From Parasponia andersonii (lineage: Eukaryota > Streptophyta > Magnoliopsida > Rosales > Cannabaceae), in the NCBI GenBank assembly GCA_002914805.1, contig JXTB01000243.1:254817-318816 (forward strand): 64,000 nt of DNA, given 5' to 3'. The notes under the pieces are model-generated. The model saw only the letters and a list, made by a program, of their open reading frames with translations. It ran no database searches and had not been told where the DNA came from. Shown in pieces: positions 1 through 10,983 of this stretch. The stretch's first letter is position 1. Each line of letters opens with the position of its first letter. A program made the translations under genes and the position numbers.

Positions 1-138
1 CAGACCTGAGAAAGGAAAGTAGACCCAAGCCTCCGATCGGGAGAACAAACTCTGAGGATAGTTCTAACGATCATAGGCAGACCGAAGCCGACCCAGGGTC
101 AGGAGGATAAGGAAAAATACTGAAAGAGGACTGAGGAG

Positions 139-590
139 ATGGTGAAGTGCCTGAGGGGGATGGGCCATTTTGTGAACCATATGATGACGGAAGAAAGATA
201 CGCCTCAGTCGCCCCTATCACCTTCACCCAGCAAGACCTGACCACGGTGCGCCTGCCTCATAATAACCCCTTGGTGATTAAGCTGCAAATTGACTCTGTG
301 TTAGTCGGGAGGGTCCTAATCGACGGCAGAAGCAGCGTCAACGTTTGTTCCTTAGCACGTTCGAGAGTATGAGCCTAGATCAAAACGCGCTCAGGCCAAC
401 TTGTCAGCCGCTGTTCGCCTTCAACGGCGCTAGGGTCAGCCCCTTAGGCGTCATGACTCTAAAGGTCTGCGTCGCGGAAAGATTCCGGGATGTGGATTTT
501 GTCATCATCAACTACCAGTCTTCCTTCAACGTCATCATGAGAAGAGGGTGGATCTACGCCATGCATGGGGTCACCTCCACCAGGTCTTAA
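139..590 (+). pseudogene. Element 1 protease remnant
   Basis: This is the retroviral-type aspartic protease region that would cut the gag-pol polyprotein. The frame reads through the conserved FTQQDLTTV and PHNNPLVIKL stretches to the active-site block near 320. There the usual D-G-G seen in element 2 is D-G-R, and a frameshift follows at about 345, after which the protein continues in the next frame (LRPTCQPLFAF). It is therefore broken at or next to the catalytic site. The same segment in element 2 (38565-39020) allowed the alignment. Confidence 0.75.
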
Positions 591-779
591 GATGTCTATC
601 AAAGGACGGCACTTACATGATAGACGTAAAAGAGGACCAGGCTTCTGCGAAGAAATGTTTTTCAATCGCTCTGAGTGGGCCCGATGTGAACGCGAGCTCC
701 TCGATGGGGGACAGATAGCAATCAAAGGACCGTCTGTTGGCGTACATAAAGTAGATCGAAGAGGAGTCTGACTGGCTAG

Positions 780-1735
780 AATTCATAATTGAGGAGCTGG
801 TGGCGATCCATTTGAAAGAGGCAGAGCTAGGGAAGGTAGTCCTAATCGGGGCCCTACTACCCGAGGAAGAAAAGAGCAAACTGTTGGGGTTCCTTAGGTA
901 GAATGAAGATATCTTCACATGGTTCCATGATGACATACCTGGGATAGACCCCACACACACTTGCCACCAATTAAATGTAGACCCCAATTTTCCTCCAGTC
1001 AGACAAAGTCCCCGAAGGTTCACGCCAGAGAAAAATAGAGCGATCAATAAAGAGGTAGAGATGCTACTGGAGAACGGCCTGATCATGGAATGCATATACC
1101 CATGTTGGGTCTCCAACTCAGTGGTAGTGAAGAAAAAAAACGGCGACGATCGCACTTACATAGACTTCACTAACCTAAACAAGGCCTGCCCGAAGAACAG
1201 CTTCCCCCTACCAAGGATCGACCAAATGGTCGACGCTATAGCTGGCTTTGACAGGATGAGCTTCTTGGACGCCTACTCTGGATACAACCAGATTCCTCTA
1301 TACGAGGAAGACCAGATCCACACGGTGTTCATTACGGAGTGAGGTCTATACTGTTATAGGCACATACCTTTCGGCTTGAAGAACGCAAGAGCAACCTACC
1401 AGAGGCTCATGAACAAAATGTTCGCTTGGCTGCTCAGGAAGATGATGGAAGTCTACATTGACGACATGGTCGTAAAGAGCAAGGAGGCTTCGGACCATCT
1501 GGGACACTTGGATGAATGTTTTCAAATCCTGAGGCGATACCGGATGCTCTGAACCCCAAGAAGTGCACGTTTAGGGTTCTTCCAGCCAGTTCCTGGGACA
1601 TATCGTGAGCAGAAGAGGCATTGAGGCCAATCCGACCCAGTTGTCCTCTATCGCAGACGAGAAAAGATCCTTGACTGTTCGGGAGGTCTAGCGCCTAATC
1701 GGGAAGATAGCCGCCTTCAGCCGTTTTATCTCCAA
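780..1735 (+). pseudogene. Element 1 reverse transcriptase remnant
   Basis: This is the Ty3/gypsy reverse transcriptase core. Visible motifs in order are KKKNGDDRTYIDF, LNKACPKNSFPLPRIDQ, palm motif A as FLDAYSGYNQI with its aspartate present, and the catalytic YIDDM at about 1452-1466. The frame is interrupted by a TGA at 1340-1342 and later by frameshifts around 1550-1690. Motif A is intact here but altered in element 2, so the two copies decayed independently. Confidence 0.85.
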
Positions 1736-1736
1736 G

Positions 1737-2200
1737 ATGTCCAACCGATGCAAGCCCTTCTTCCAGTGCATAAAGAAAAGCACCACGGTCGTCTGGGGGG
1801 AGGAGCAGGACAGGGCATTGATAGAGCTCAAGTTGTACTTAAGTCATCCGCCTATCCTAGCTTCCCCAGTAGAAGGGCAGCACCTATACACTTATTTGGC
1901 AGTATCCGAAGTAGCGATCAGTGCTGTGCTGTTCGTTGAGGAAGACGGCAAGTAGAAGCATGTGTTTTACACGAGCCGTATGCTCCTGGACGCCGAAACG
2001 TGATATAGTATGGCGAAGAGACTGGTCCTAGCTTTGGTCAACGCTAAGAAGAGACTCAGGCAATAATTCGAGGCGCACCCAGTAACGATGTATATGGATT
2101 TCCCCATCCGGCAGTTCTTGGCCAAGCCGAACCTGTCGGGATAACTAACCAAGTGGGCTATCGAGCTGGGGATATAAAACATCGAATATCGGCCTCGAAT
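1737..2200 (+). pseudogene. Element 1 RT-linked RNase H remnant
   Basis: This segment follows the reverse transcriptase directly and matches 40169-40648 of element 2. It contains the connection segment (MSNRCKPFFQCIKK, then HPPILASPVEG) and the first, Ty3-type RNase H. Stops near 1953 and 2001 and further decay break it. Its normal role is to degrade the RNA strand of the RNA-DNA hybrid during reverse transcription. Confidence 0.7.
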
Positions 2201-2269
2201 AGCGAAGAAAAGGCAAGTTATGGTGGACTTCTTGGTAGAAATCTAGTCCTTCAGCGAGCCGCACGACCC

Positions 2270-2723
2270 ACTTTAGACATCCCCGCCTCACACCCTTTCA
2301 GCCTAGACCCTCTACACCGACGGATCCACGAACACCTCGGGGTCAGGTATCAGAATAGTCTTACAGACCCCAGCAGGACTCAGGGTAGAGAAAGTTTTGA
2401 GGCTCAGTTTCCAGGCAACAAACAATGAGGCAGAGTATGAGACATTGCTGCAAGGCCTTGAATTGGCTCTGCACTTCGGAGTAGAGGACATCGTGGTAAA
2501 AACTGACTCACAGCTGATCGTGAGTCAGGTCAGGGGAAACTTCGAAGTAAAAGAGCCAAGATTACATAGGTACTTCTCCCGGGTAATGGGGGCGAAAGCC
2601 CGTTTCAGCAGGTTCGATATCGAACAAATACCCAGTGATATGAACCAAAAGGCTGATGAATTACCTAAAAGCGCGTCAATCGGGGGAGCGACTGAACATA
2701 TAGAGATTCTGCCAGAAGGCTAG
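2270..2723 (+). pseudogene. Element 1 second (archaeal-type) RNase H remnant
   Basis: A second RNase H-like domain lies between the first RNase H and integrase, as is known for Tat-lineage elements. Visible blocks are ATNNEAEYETLLQGLELAL and VKTDSQLIVSQVRGNFEVKE, which carry the expected acidic residues. The N-terminal block with the first aspartate is in another frame near 2315. The counterpart in element 2 is 40685-41135. The classification rests on layout and motif similarity. Confidence 0.7.
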
Positions 2724-2738
2724 AACACAAAAGGCCCC

Positions 2739-4015
2739 TTGGAGGCCCCCACGCGACACGTATTTGCAGCTGACTCCGAGGATGAGGGCTGGATGAGACC
2801 CATCACCCAATATCTGGTGTCAGGGAACCTGCCCACAGACTCCCAAAAAACGAGGTCGATCAGGCTGAAGGCTGCCCGATATTCTATAGTGGCAGACCGA
2901 CTGTATAGAAGATCAATGATAAGACCAATGCTAAGGTGCGTAGGCCCCATCGAGGCACAGAAACTGATGGAGGAAATCCACGAAGGAGCATGTGGCAACC
3001 ATTCTGGCGAGCGCAGCCTCGCCCACAAAGCCTTGACTGCCGGGTACTTCTAGCCATACATGATGATCGAGGCGGCCCAGTTTATCAAGAAATGTGACAA
3101 GTGCCAGAGGTTCGCCCCTGTGAAGTGCCAACCCGTAGAGGAAGTCCATTCGAACATAACTCCTTGGCCTTTCGCTAAATGGGGTCTGGACATCGTCGGA
3201 GAACTCCCCAAAAGTCTAAGGGGAAAAAGGTATATCCTGCTGGCCACTGATTTTTTTACCAAATTAGTAGAAGCTGAAGCCTACGTAACCGTCAATAAGG
3301 CAGACACGATTAACTTCATTTTAAAAAACATAATTTGCCAGTACAGGATCCCGAGAGAGATACATGCCGATCACGGCACGTAGTTCCAGAATACGAAGCT
3401 AAAAGAGCTATGTGAGTTGTATGATAGAAGGCTCAGCTTCTCATCCGTAAATTACCCTCAGGGGAATGGCCAAGCACAAGCAACGAACAAGGCCATATTC
3501 AGCAATATAAAAAAGAACTTGCAAGAGGCCAAAGGGGGGTGGTTAGGAGAGCTACCGGCCATCGTGTGGGCCCATCGAACCACAGAGCAGAGGTCAACGG
3601 GAAGAATGTCGTTCGCCATGGTCTACGGGTCAGAGGCTGTGATCCCGACTGAGATTGGCCTCCCGACTCTTCATTCTGAAGTGGTAAGAGACGCCTCACT
3701 GAACGAGTAGCAGCTAAGCCATTACACAGACCTCCTAGAAGAAGCAAGGGACATGACCCTGGTCCACCTGGCCTCGTATCACCAGCAGGCCAGGTCCTAT
3801 TACGCGAAAAAGGTTAGTGCTCGTTGATTTAATGCTGGAGACTGGGTCTTGAGGGTCAGGATAAGAAACTCCTTGAAGCTGGACTCTAACTGGGTCAGGG
3901 GCGATAAGGTGATCAAGGCACTCGATAATGGTGCGTACATCCTGAAAAAACTCAAGACCAGGAAGAGCCTACCGAACACATGGAATGCCCAACACCTGAA
4001 GAAGTACTACGTGTG
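2739..4015 (+). pseudogene. Element 1 integrase remnant
   Basis: The zinc-binding part is visible as GNHSGERSLAHKALTAGYF and KKCDKCQRF, followed by the catalytic core (GLDIVGELP, HADHGT) and a C-terminal part ending about 4015. In-frame stops lie at 3051-3053, 3381-3383 and 3708-3710. The residue at 3477-3479, where the catalytic glutamate of the D-D-E triad is expected, is glutamine (GQAQATNK); element 2 has glutamate there. The enzyme would be inactive even without the stops. Confidence 0.85.
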
Positions 4016-4149
4016 AGATGCATGTAAATGTTGTAAGACACATGTGAATGCTTGTATTATTAAACAGCTTAATTCCAAAATAGCTGAGGGTTTCCGCTTC
4101 ACGGATTTATGCTTTGGATTGCTATGTAAAAGGGTTTGCCCACAGTGCC

Positions 4150-5670
4150 AGACCCTACGGACCATTTGCACAAAAGATCGTACTGCGGGGATCACGTCGC
4201 TTGCCACCGACCCCAAAAAATGTACGAAGAAGAAAGAGCTGTGCAACCAAAAACTTGCCAGCAGATCTCGAAAACAATCGTATTGCAAGGATCACATCAT
4301 CAACAACCCGAAAAAACGTACGAAGAGGAAAGATCTGGGCAGTAAAATACTTGCCAGCAGACCTCATCAAAAATCGTACTGCGGGGATCACATCACTTGC
4401 CGACGACCTAAGAAAACATACGAAGAGGAAAGAGCTGTGCAACCAAATACTTGCCAGCAGACCTTGAAAACAATCATATTGCGGGGATCACCTCGCTTGC
4501 CAATGACCCGAGAAAACGTACGAAGAGGAAAGAGTTGTGCAATAAAATGCTTGCCAGCAAATCTCATAAAAATTGTATTGCAGGGATCACGTCGCTTACC
4601 GATAACCCGAGAAAATATACGAAGAGGAAAGAGCTGCGCAACCAAAAACTTGCCAGCAGACCTCATAAAAATCGTACTGTAGGAATCACATCGTTTGCCG
4701 ACGACCTTAGAAAATGTACGAAGAGGAAAGAGCTGCGTAACCAAAAACTTGCCAAAAAACCTCGAAAACAATCGTACTGTGGGGATCACGTCACTTGCCG
4801 ACGACCGGAGAAAACATACGAAGAGGAAAAAGCTATGCAGTAAAATGCTTGCCAGCAGACCTCAAAAAATTATACTGCGGGGATCACGTCGCTTACCAAC
4901 GACCCGAGAAAATGTATGAAGAGGAAAGAGCTGTGCAATCAAAAACTTGCCAGTAGAACTCATAAAAGTCATACTACGGGGATCACGTCATTGCAGATGA
5001 CCTGAGAAAACGTACGAAGAGGAAAGAGCTGTGCAGTAAAATGCTTGCTAGTAGACCTCATAAAAATCGTACTGCGGGGATCACGTCGCTTGCTGACGAC
5101 CCGAGAAAATGTACGAAGAGGAAAGAGCTGTGCAACTAAAAACTTGCCGGCAGACCTCGAAAACAATCGTACTGCGGGGATCACGTCGCTTGCCGATAAC
5201 TCGAGAAAATGTACGAAGAGGAAAGAGTTGTGTAGTAAAATGTTTGCCAACAGACCTCATAAAAATCGTACTGCAGGGATCACGTCGCTTGCCGACGATC
5301 CGAGAAAACGTGCGAAGAGGAAAGAGCTGTGCAACCAAAAACTTACCAGCAGATATCGAAAACAATCGTACTACAGGGATCACGTCGCTTGCCGATGACT
5401 CGAGAAAACGTATAAAGAGGATTGAGCTACGCAGTAAAATGCTTGCCAGCATACCTCGACGAAGATCATACTATAGAAATCACATCGTGTAATAGAATGC
5501 TCGCCGATAGCCCGGGAAAATGCACGAAGATTGAGCTGCGCAATAAAACATTTGCCAGCGGACCTCGCCAAGAATTGCGCCACGGGGATCACGTCACTTG
5601 TCAACGACCCGAGAGGCCATACGAAGGGCAGTAGGCTGCGCAGTGAAAACTCGCCGCTGACCTTCAAGGA
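4150..5670 (+). repeat. 98-bp tandem array of element 1, about 15 units
   Basis: The block containing gggatcacgtcgcttgcc recurs about every 98 bases, near 4186, 4285, 4383, 4481, 4580, 4681, 4780, 4877, 4978, 5074, 5176, 5273, 5372, 5474 and 5582. Each unit also carries acgaagaggaaagagctg. Units tend to alternate between two subtypes (caaccaaaaacttgcc and cagtaaaatgcttgcc), suggesting a dimer of about 196 bp. Element 2 has about five units of the same family at 42785-43265. The array lies between the integrase end and the antisense gene, a position known to be hypervariable in Tat elements. Confidence 0.95.
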
Positions 5671-5699
5671 TTACCTGCAGAGTGGGGGAGATTTGAGCG

Positions 5700-6010
5700 A
5701 TAAGACCCCCCCAGAGAGCACTTAAGCTAAGTGTGAGCCAAAGGAAAAAGGGGTCAGGGTCTACCCTTTAGAAGCAGACCCTCCCCAGAGGGCACCTTAG
5801 CTATGCACAAGTCAAAGGCAAACGGGACTAGGGTCTACCCTTTGGAAGCAGACCCTCCCTAAGGGGCACCTTAGCTAAGCACAAGCCAAAGGCAAACGAG
5901 ACCAGGGTCTACCCGTTGGAAGTAGACCCTCCCCAGAGAGCGTCCTAGCTACGCATAGGCAAGAAGTGAATGGAACCAAGGTCTACCCGTTGGAAGTAGA
6001 TCCGGGCAAG
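5700..6010 (+). repeat. About 75-bp tandem array of element 1, four units
   Basis: Four degenerate units repeat the block gggtctacccgttggaag followed by tagaccctcccc and a cttagctaagc stretch. The homologous array of element 2 is at 43280-43555. Confidence 0.85.
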
Positions 6011-6680
6011 ACTAAGCGCGAAAGTAGAAATTACAAACTAAATTCTGTTTATTATTGCATAAATTATAAGATGCGTGGTCGACACAGACGCAAACCCAGT
6101 GTCTCTATTTTTAAGGAGCAAGTCTTGGGTGGACTCGCAAGGACACGTCGGAGTGGTAACGCCATGTTTGCTCCCGAGAAGAGTCAAGCCTAGGCCTCCT
6201 CCTCTGAAGTGACGAGTCCAAATAGTTGTCGACCAATCATTAGAGCTAATTCCTGGCGCATTCCCATTTAGGGTCAGAGAAGTCCAGCCATACGTGCGGA
6301 TCATATTCTACTAAGATATGTCATAATGGAAGTTATACATCCTCAAAGTCAGGCGAGCCGGAACTCACGTCCCAATCTTTGAAGCTGACCTCATCGGTCA
6401 TAGCATAAGGAGAATTCGCTAGTAACTCTGCATCATATACGATTAGGCCAGACCCAGAAGCCGGGCAGACCGCCGACAAAGGAATGGCATCATATACGAT
6501 GCCTGATCCTGACCACAGATGCAAGCAACAAAAAAATAATATAATAATGAATATAATAGATAACAAATAATCAGCGTAAGAAGAATGCACCGTTTTATTA
6601 TTTAAACAGTTGCTTGCAACAGGGGTCAGCTCTATACAAAGTGGTCAGCACTTTACAAATGTACAAAAGAGCGAGAGTCC
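6011..6680. other. Element 1 region beyond the 3' end of the antisense gene
   Basis: No coding capacity is visible here. It aligns in part with 43556-44160 of element 2, including a shared tgtttattat block. It probably holds the 3' untranslated region of the antisense transcript. Confidence 0.5.
6048..6053 (-). terminator. Candidate poly(A) signal of element 1 antisense gene
   Basis: The minus strand reads AATAAA here, and the homologous place in element 2 (43599-43604) reads the same. A second AATAAA on the minus strand lies at 6594-6599, closer to the stop codon. Which one is used cannot be told from sequence. Confidence 0.35.
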
Positions 6681-9600
6681 CTAGTTACCTCTGAGGAGGG
6701 AAACGACGCCGGCTTCGACGCTTGGACCAGCTGCAGTGGAATCGAAATCGTCGCTAGACAAGACAATCGTGCTTGACCCTCCGCCCGTCAAGGCACCCTC
6801 ACCAGGCTGATCCTTAGAGACCTCCGTAGCTTGTTCTGATGGACCCGGAGCAAGGACGATCTCCTTGGCGACAGAAGCATATGTAGAGGGCCCATCTTTT
6901 TCTTTGTCAAGTATCTTCAACACATCAGCAGAGTACGCGATATTAATCTCGTCCCCTAACTGCTGCATATAGTACCTGACGGAATAATAGTCCCTCTCGT
7001 CACCTTTCTGCTCATCGAACTGGTCTGGTGTTACCACCTCTGTGTGGCCTTCGAATTCCCTGTTCTCCTAGCTAGACCTGTAACTCTCTGCAGAAAGGAC
7101 ATCCACCTGCCTCTGGAACCTTATCTTCAGTTTCTCCGTGTCTGCTAGTCTATCCCTCAGCGCAGCTAGCCTCAGCTCTGCTTGTTGCTGCGATAAGTCG
7201 ATCAAAAAATTGTTAATATCGGTGAGATCTTTGCCACGTTTGCGAGACAACTTGACATGAGCCTCTGTCAGTGTTTTGTTATCCGAATAGAGATGTCGGA
7301 TTACCTCGTTGGATTGGTTGAGCCTATACTGTAAGGAATGGGTCTCAAGTTTGGCTTTCGCCTCGGCTTTTCTCGCTTCCTTGTCCTTGTCGACGGCTTT
7401 GTAGCAAGCGATGAAAGCCATACCCATCTCTGCCCCCACATTCTGCAGCTCCTGCTCCTTAACCTCGAGCTCGTCCTGGGTCAGCCTGGCAGCCTCGATT
7501 TGGACCAACCTGGCGATCTCTGCCTTGGCCAAACACAGCGACCAACTCCTTACGCCTGGCCCTTTCGACGCTCAAAATGTGGGCCACTGCGCTGCTGACC
7601 CTAGCCTCATCCGGGCTCCGATACAAGTCAAAATCCGCCCTCAATATAGCAAGGGTGGCCTCGCTTCGCTCGGCCATCATGGCACGGGTATTCAACTGGC
7701 TAACGCGAGAGGAGTAGAAGGACTGGACGGCAGCTAGCTGCAAAGTGCGAGAAAGAGAAGTCAGTGTTCAGAGAGGATGCCAAGAACCTGGTGCTTACAG
7801 TAAGACGAAACAAACTTGTGCGATACTGCGACTGGCCACAAGCTCTACATTCTCTGGGGAGAGCGCCTCCAGCTCGGGCTCCGTAGCCGTACCCTCTCCT
7901 TGGGCATTGTCCGCATTTGGGGAATACAATTCCACCCCGTCGACCTCGAGGACACCTTCACCCCCCACCAAATGCGCTCCAGCGACTTCTTTTGACGCTC
8001 CCGGAGTGGCAAAGGTGGTGGCGGTGGAGAGTAAGGTGTCGCCGGGTGCACCTTCGACAGAAAAAGATGCGACGACCGCTATTATGTTAGCAGCTTTGGC
8101 CGCCACCTCTGCCGAAGAAATGCTAGGTGTGATTTTTTGGTCTTGTCTTGACCAACATCCTTATACGCGCTGCCTCGCATGGACCTCCTCATCCTCATGA
8201 GAGTCAAAGTAGCCCCGTTGTCGTCGCTGTCGAAAGCAGGGGCGGTTCTGCCTCTCTTTCCTACCGGGCTCCCCTCCCCCTTGGACGAATCAGGTTCGCG
8301 ATCCCACTTATTGGAGATTGGGGGAGGGGAAGACAGCCGAGACTTCAACCTTGGAGCCTCTCTGTTGAGCTCAGCAATCTCTCCATAGGAGCGGGTGGCA
8401 CCAGACCCCGTTCCCACCTTCGAGCCAGAGCTGGGGGCAGAAGAGATCGGCGCAGAGAGCTCACCGGGCAGGCTCGAAGGCACCCCTTCGCCATGCACAA
8501 CCTTTATGGCCGGTGCCTCCCGGATCACAAGTCTGCCTGCCTCGGGAGGTGGCACTATAGGAATTTCACCCCCAATTATAAACAGACCCTCCAGGTCATC
8601 GTCCGAGACTATTCTTGGGATGATAACTCCTGAGGCCTCGTCCTCCGAGGACACCACCAAACGCTGACCAGTGGGGATCTTGATCGGGGAGGGGTCTGCC
8701 AAAGAGCCTGCATCTAAACCTGCAAAAAGAGCAAGCAACATGGTTAAAACGCAGCCATGACCTGACCGACGGAGCCCCAAGGTATAAAAATGAACTCACC
8801 CTTAGCCCTCTTGGGGGCAGCGGTTTCTTTCCTATGGAACCTGGCACACTCCTCGGCCACGAGCTTCACCGCCTCTTCGAGCTCGTGACTGGTCGGCGCC
8901 ACCAGGTCATTGGGACCTACTAGCTGGCTAGAGGTTGTGATCCGATGACCCATCATGGCGATGCGACCCTGCTCATCCCGGCGGAACTGGTTCAGGGTGG
9001 AGGCGTCAATCTGGCTCCGAAGGTGCTTGGTGATGACTCACGTGTCTAGCGGGAAGAGGAGATATAAGACCATCCTTGGTATCATGTTCATCACCTGGGG
9101 ATTCAGGACAGCCTGGATGTGTCGGCAATCCCTGGATGACCCAAAAAGGATGATTCCCTCCAGCTCCTAGAGACGACCTGCCGACAGCCGAGGCTCGAAC
9201 CTGCTTTCCTCCGCAGAGGCTACGCAAGGCAAAGTGTCATGAGTAAAAATGGACAAAATATGCACGGACCCGAAATTCACGACTCAGTACTTACTTTGCA
9301 AAAAGAACGAGAGGATTTGAAAACACTCTCCATTCACCCAGGGAGAGCACCACGCCTCTCCGACAGCGTATATCCTAGAATGAGAGTCCCACTACTTATC
9401 CAACCTCGACAAGCCCCAGAAGATGTGGCGCCCCGGGAGCGGCTGAAGATAGAAGGTGGAGTAAGAGCTCTTTTTGGGGATGAGGGTAAGTTTATAGGTA
9501 TAGAAAACCATTTCTAGGTCGATATGCATGTTGAAGAGGACGGAAAAGGCAGAAAGCCTCATCAAGATCATGACTCCGTTAGCATTGAGCTACATCGAAT

Positions 9601-9833
9601 GAATCCCTGTAAAGCTAAAGAACTGGTGGACTAAGGGAGGAAGAGGAAACCGCAGCTACTCCAGATGCCTCCTCCCCAGGACGATGGAGCTTTTTGGAGC
9701 AGAGGAATAAAGGTACCAGTCCGCTGGGCCATCGAACCTCTCTAAAGTGACTCCGCCGGGGAAGCAGAGTCCTCAACGATGCTAATTCGGAATTCGTGAC
9801 GGGGTGGAGTTTTTGACTCTGATTCAGGGCCAT
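6681..9833 (-). pseudogene. Element 1 antisense spliced gene (decayed copy)
   Basis: This is a four-exon gene on the strand opposite to gag-pol. Inferred exons are 9833-9295, 9219-8800, 8719-7816 and 7737-6681. The introns at 9220-9294 (75 bp), 8720-8799 (80 bp) and 7738-7815 (78 bp) have GTAAGT, GTGAGT and GTTTGT donors and AG acceptors. The start is MALNQSQK and the end LLRGN. Exon 1 breaks by frameshift near 9700. Exon 3 is low-complexity and acidic or serine-rich, and exon 4 is strongly helical and coiled-coil-like (repeated A, E, L and R). Exon structure and both ends match element 2. Exon 1 vaguely resembles the family called putative gypsy-type transposon domain (Transposase_28). The function is unknown. 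Confidence 0.75.
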
Positions 9834-9956
9834 CGTGTTAGGTGCGATCGAAGAAGACGAAAGGTTCGGGAAAAAGGGAGATGCGGAAACCTTAAGATTT
9901 AAGAAAGTTAGAATACTTGGAGATTTTGGTAAAGTAAGAAATGAGCGTAAATGCGG

Positions 9957-9965
9957 CTTTTATAG
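9957..9965 (-). promoter_or_regulatory. TATA box of element 1 antisense gene
   Basis: The minus strand reads CTATAAAAG inside a longer conserved CCCCCTCTATAAAAGCCGC block, 124 bp upstream of the antisense ATG. The same block lies 122 bp upstream of the antisense ATG in element 2 while the surrounding sequence has diverged. Confidence 0.65.
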
Positions 9966-10180
9966 AGGGGGTGACGAAGAGTTTTTTCCCTAGAGGAGAG
10001 CAGGGCAAGGAAGATGGAGGTATTAGAATTTCAAAAATATAAAAAAATTATGACACGGGATGGCGTGCCCCAACGTCGACAATTGGGGAGGAGTGACGGT
10101 GGGGGAGCCATGTGTATCCCTCGAATTGGAGGACCGGAGAAACGATTTCCCCACTTGATGGATACGAATCCATCAAATAG

Positions 10181-10195
10181 GAAAATAGGGGTAGT
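10181..10195 (+). other. Polypurine tract of element 1
   Basis: The purine-rich aggaaaataggggtag lies directly before the TG of the 3' LTR, the position from which plus-strand DNA synthesis is primed. Confidence 0.75.
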
Positions 10196-10983
10196 TGTAG
10201 GACCTGTTCCTAAATCATACACCACGTAAATGATTAAGTGGCAGAACAGATCATAAGCAGGGAACACCATTTGACACGTGTCCAGAGTGACCGATTAAAA
10301 GCCACATGAGTCGCACGTGGTACTGCATAGGCTCATGGGCTGTCCGAGGCCAAGGTCGAACCCATCCCAGACCCTGGATGGATTCGGCCCAGTCCGATTC
10401 TCACCTCAACAGCTGAGGGTTGGGAGCCTCAAGGGTCTTCCACCAGAATACCATGGGAAGTAACTCACCGTTCCAGACCTAAACAGAGCATTTAATGCGA
10501 TCTTGGGTAAGTAAGCGCATTAGGCAAGTCGTCTTGACAGAACAGCAGCTTGTCAAAATCTCACCCCCGACAGGCTGGAGTCATAGGGGACGGCAGAAAA
10601 CAGGCCGTGACAATGTAAAGGAGGTCACGGTAATCACGACCCGTGATTTCTAGAGTAAGTCATGATGGAAAAAGGTATTCGATCCTGGGATTAAGAGTCA
10701 GAAAACTCCCAGTTCTAAGATTATATATATAAGCCTTGTTTCCTCCCTAAAGAGATAATACAAAAAAAAAAAAAACGTTTACAGAGAAAAACTAAACCCT
10801 TGTTGTTCAGTCTCAGGGATAAATCACTGACTTAAGTAGAGTCTTTGCAGGTGGCCACCCCCGTCTCTCCGTCTCAGCCTGAAGCTAAAGGCATTCCGGG
10901 ATAGTAAGGATACGTGGACAGTTGGTGGATACAACGTCAGCAGTTCAGAGATACGTAGACAGCTAGTAAGAACAGCACCAACA
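10196..10983 (+). repeat. 3' LTR of element 1
   Basis: This 788-bp sequence starts TGTAGGACC and ends CCAACA, and aligns along its length with both LTRs of element 2. A TATA-like ttatatatataag lies at 10721-10732. The matching 5' LTR is outside the window, so the target duplication cannot be checked. Confidence 0.92.

Larger units (their letters stand above)
1..10983 (+). mobile_element. Element 1: Tat-type Ty3/gypsy LTR retrotransposon, 5' end outside window
   Basis: The window opens in the spacer between gag and protease, which matches element 2 near 38415, so the 5' LTR and gag lie upstream of the window. In order it holds protease, reverse transcriptase, RNase H, an extra archaeal-type RNase H, integrase, a 98-bp tandem array, a 75-bp array, an antisense spliced gene, a polypurine tract and a 3' LTR ending at 10983. 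The sense reading frame has many in-frame stops and frameshifts, so this copy is dead. The domain order, second RNase H and antisense ORF place it in the Tat lineage; that assignment rests on family knowledge rather than a computed tree. Confidence 0.9.

Noticed and set aside
4044..5667. Long ORFs in several frames on both strands (up to 212 codons), rich in K, R and C
   Set aside because: They are a by-product of the 98-bp tandem array, whose unit lacks stops in several frames. The same peptide blocks recur in different frames, and no start or promoter context supports translation.
4150..5670. Regularly spaced repeats as a possible CRISPR array
   Set aside because: The whole 98-bp unit is repeated with no unique spacers, and the locus is inside a plant retrotransposon.
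8148..8667. Plus-strand ORFs of 90-161 codons in element 1
   Set aside because: They lie opposite exon 3 of the antisense gene and are shadow frames of its GC-rich low-complexity sequence.
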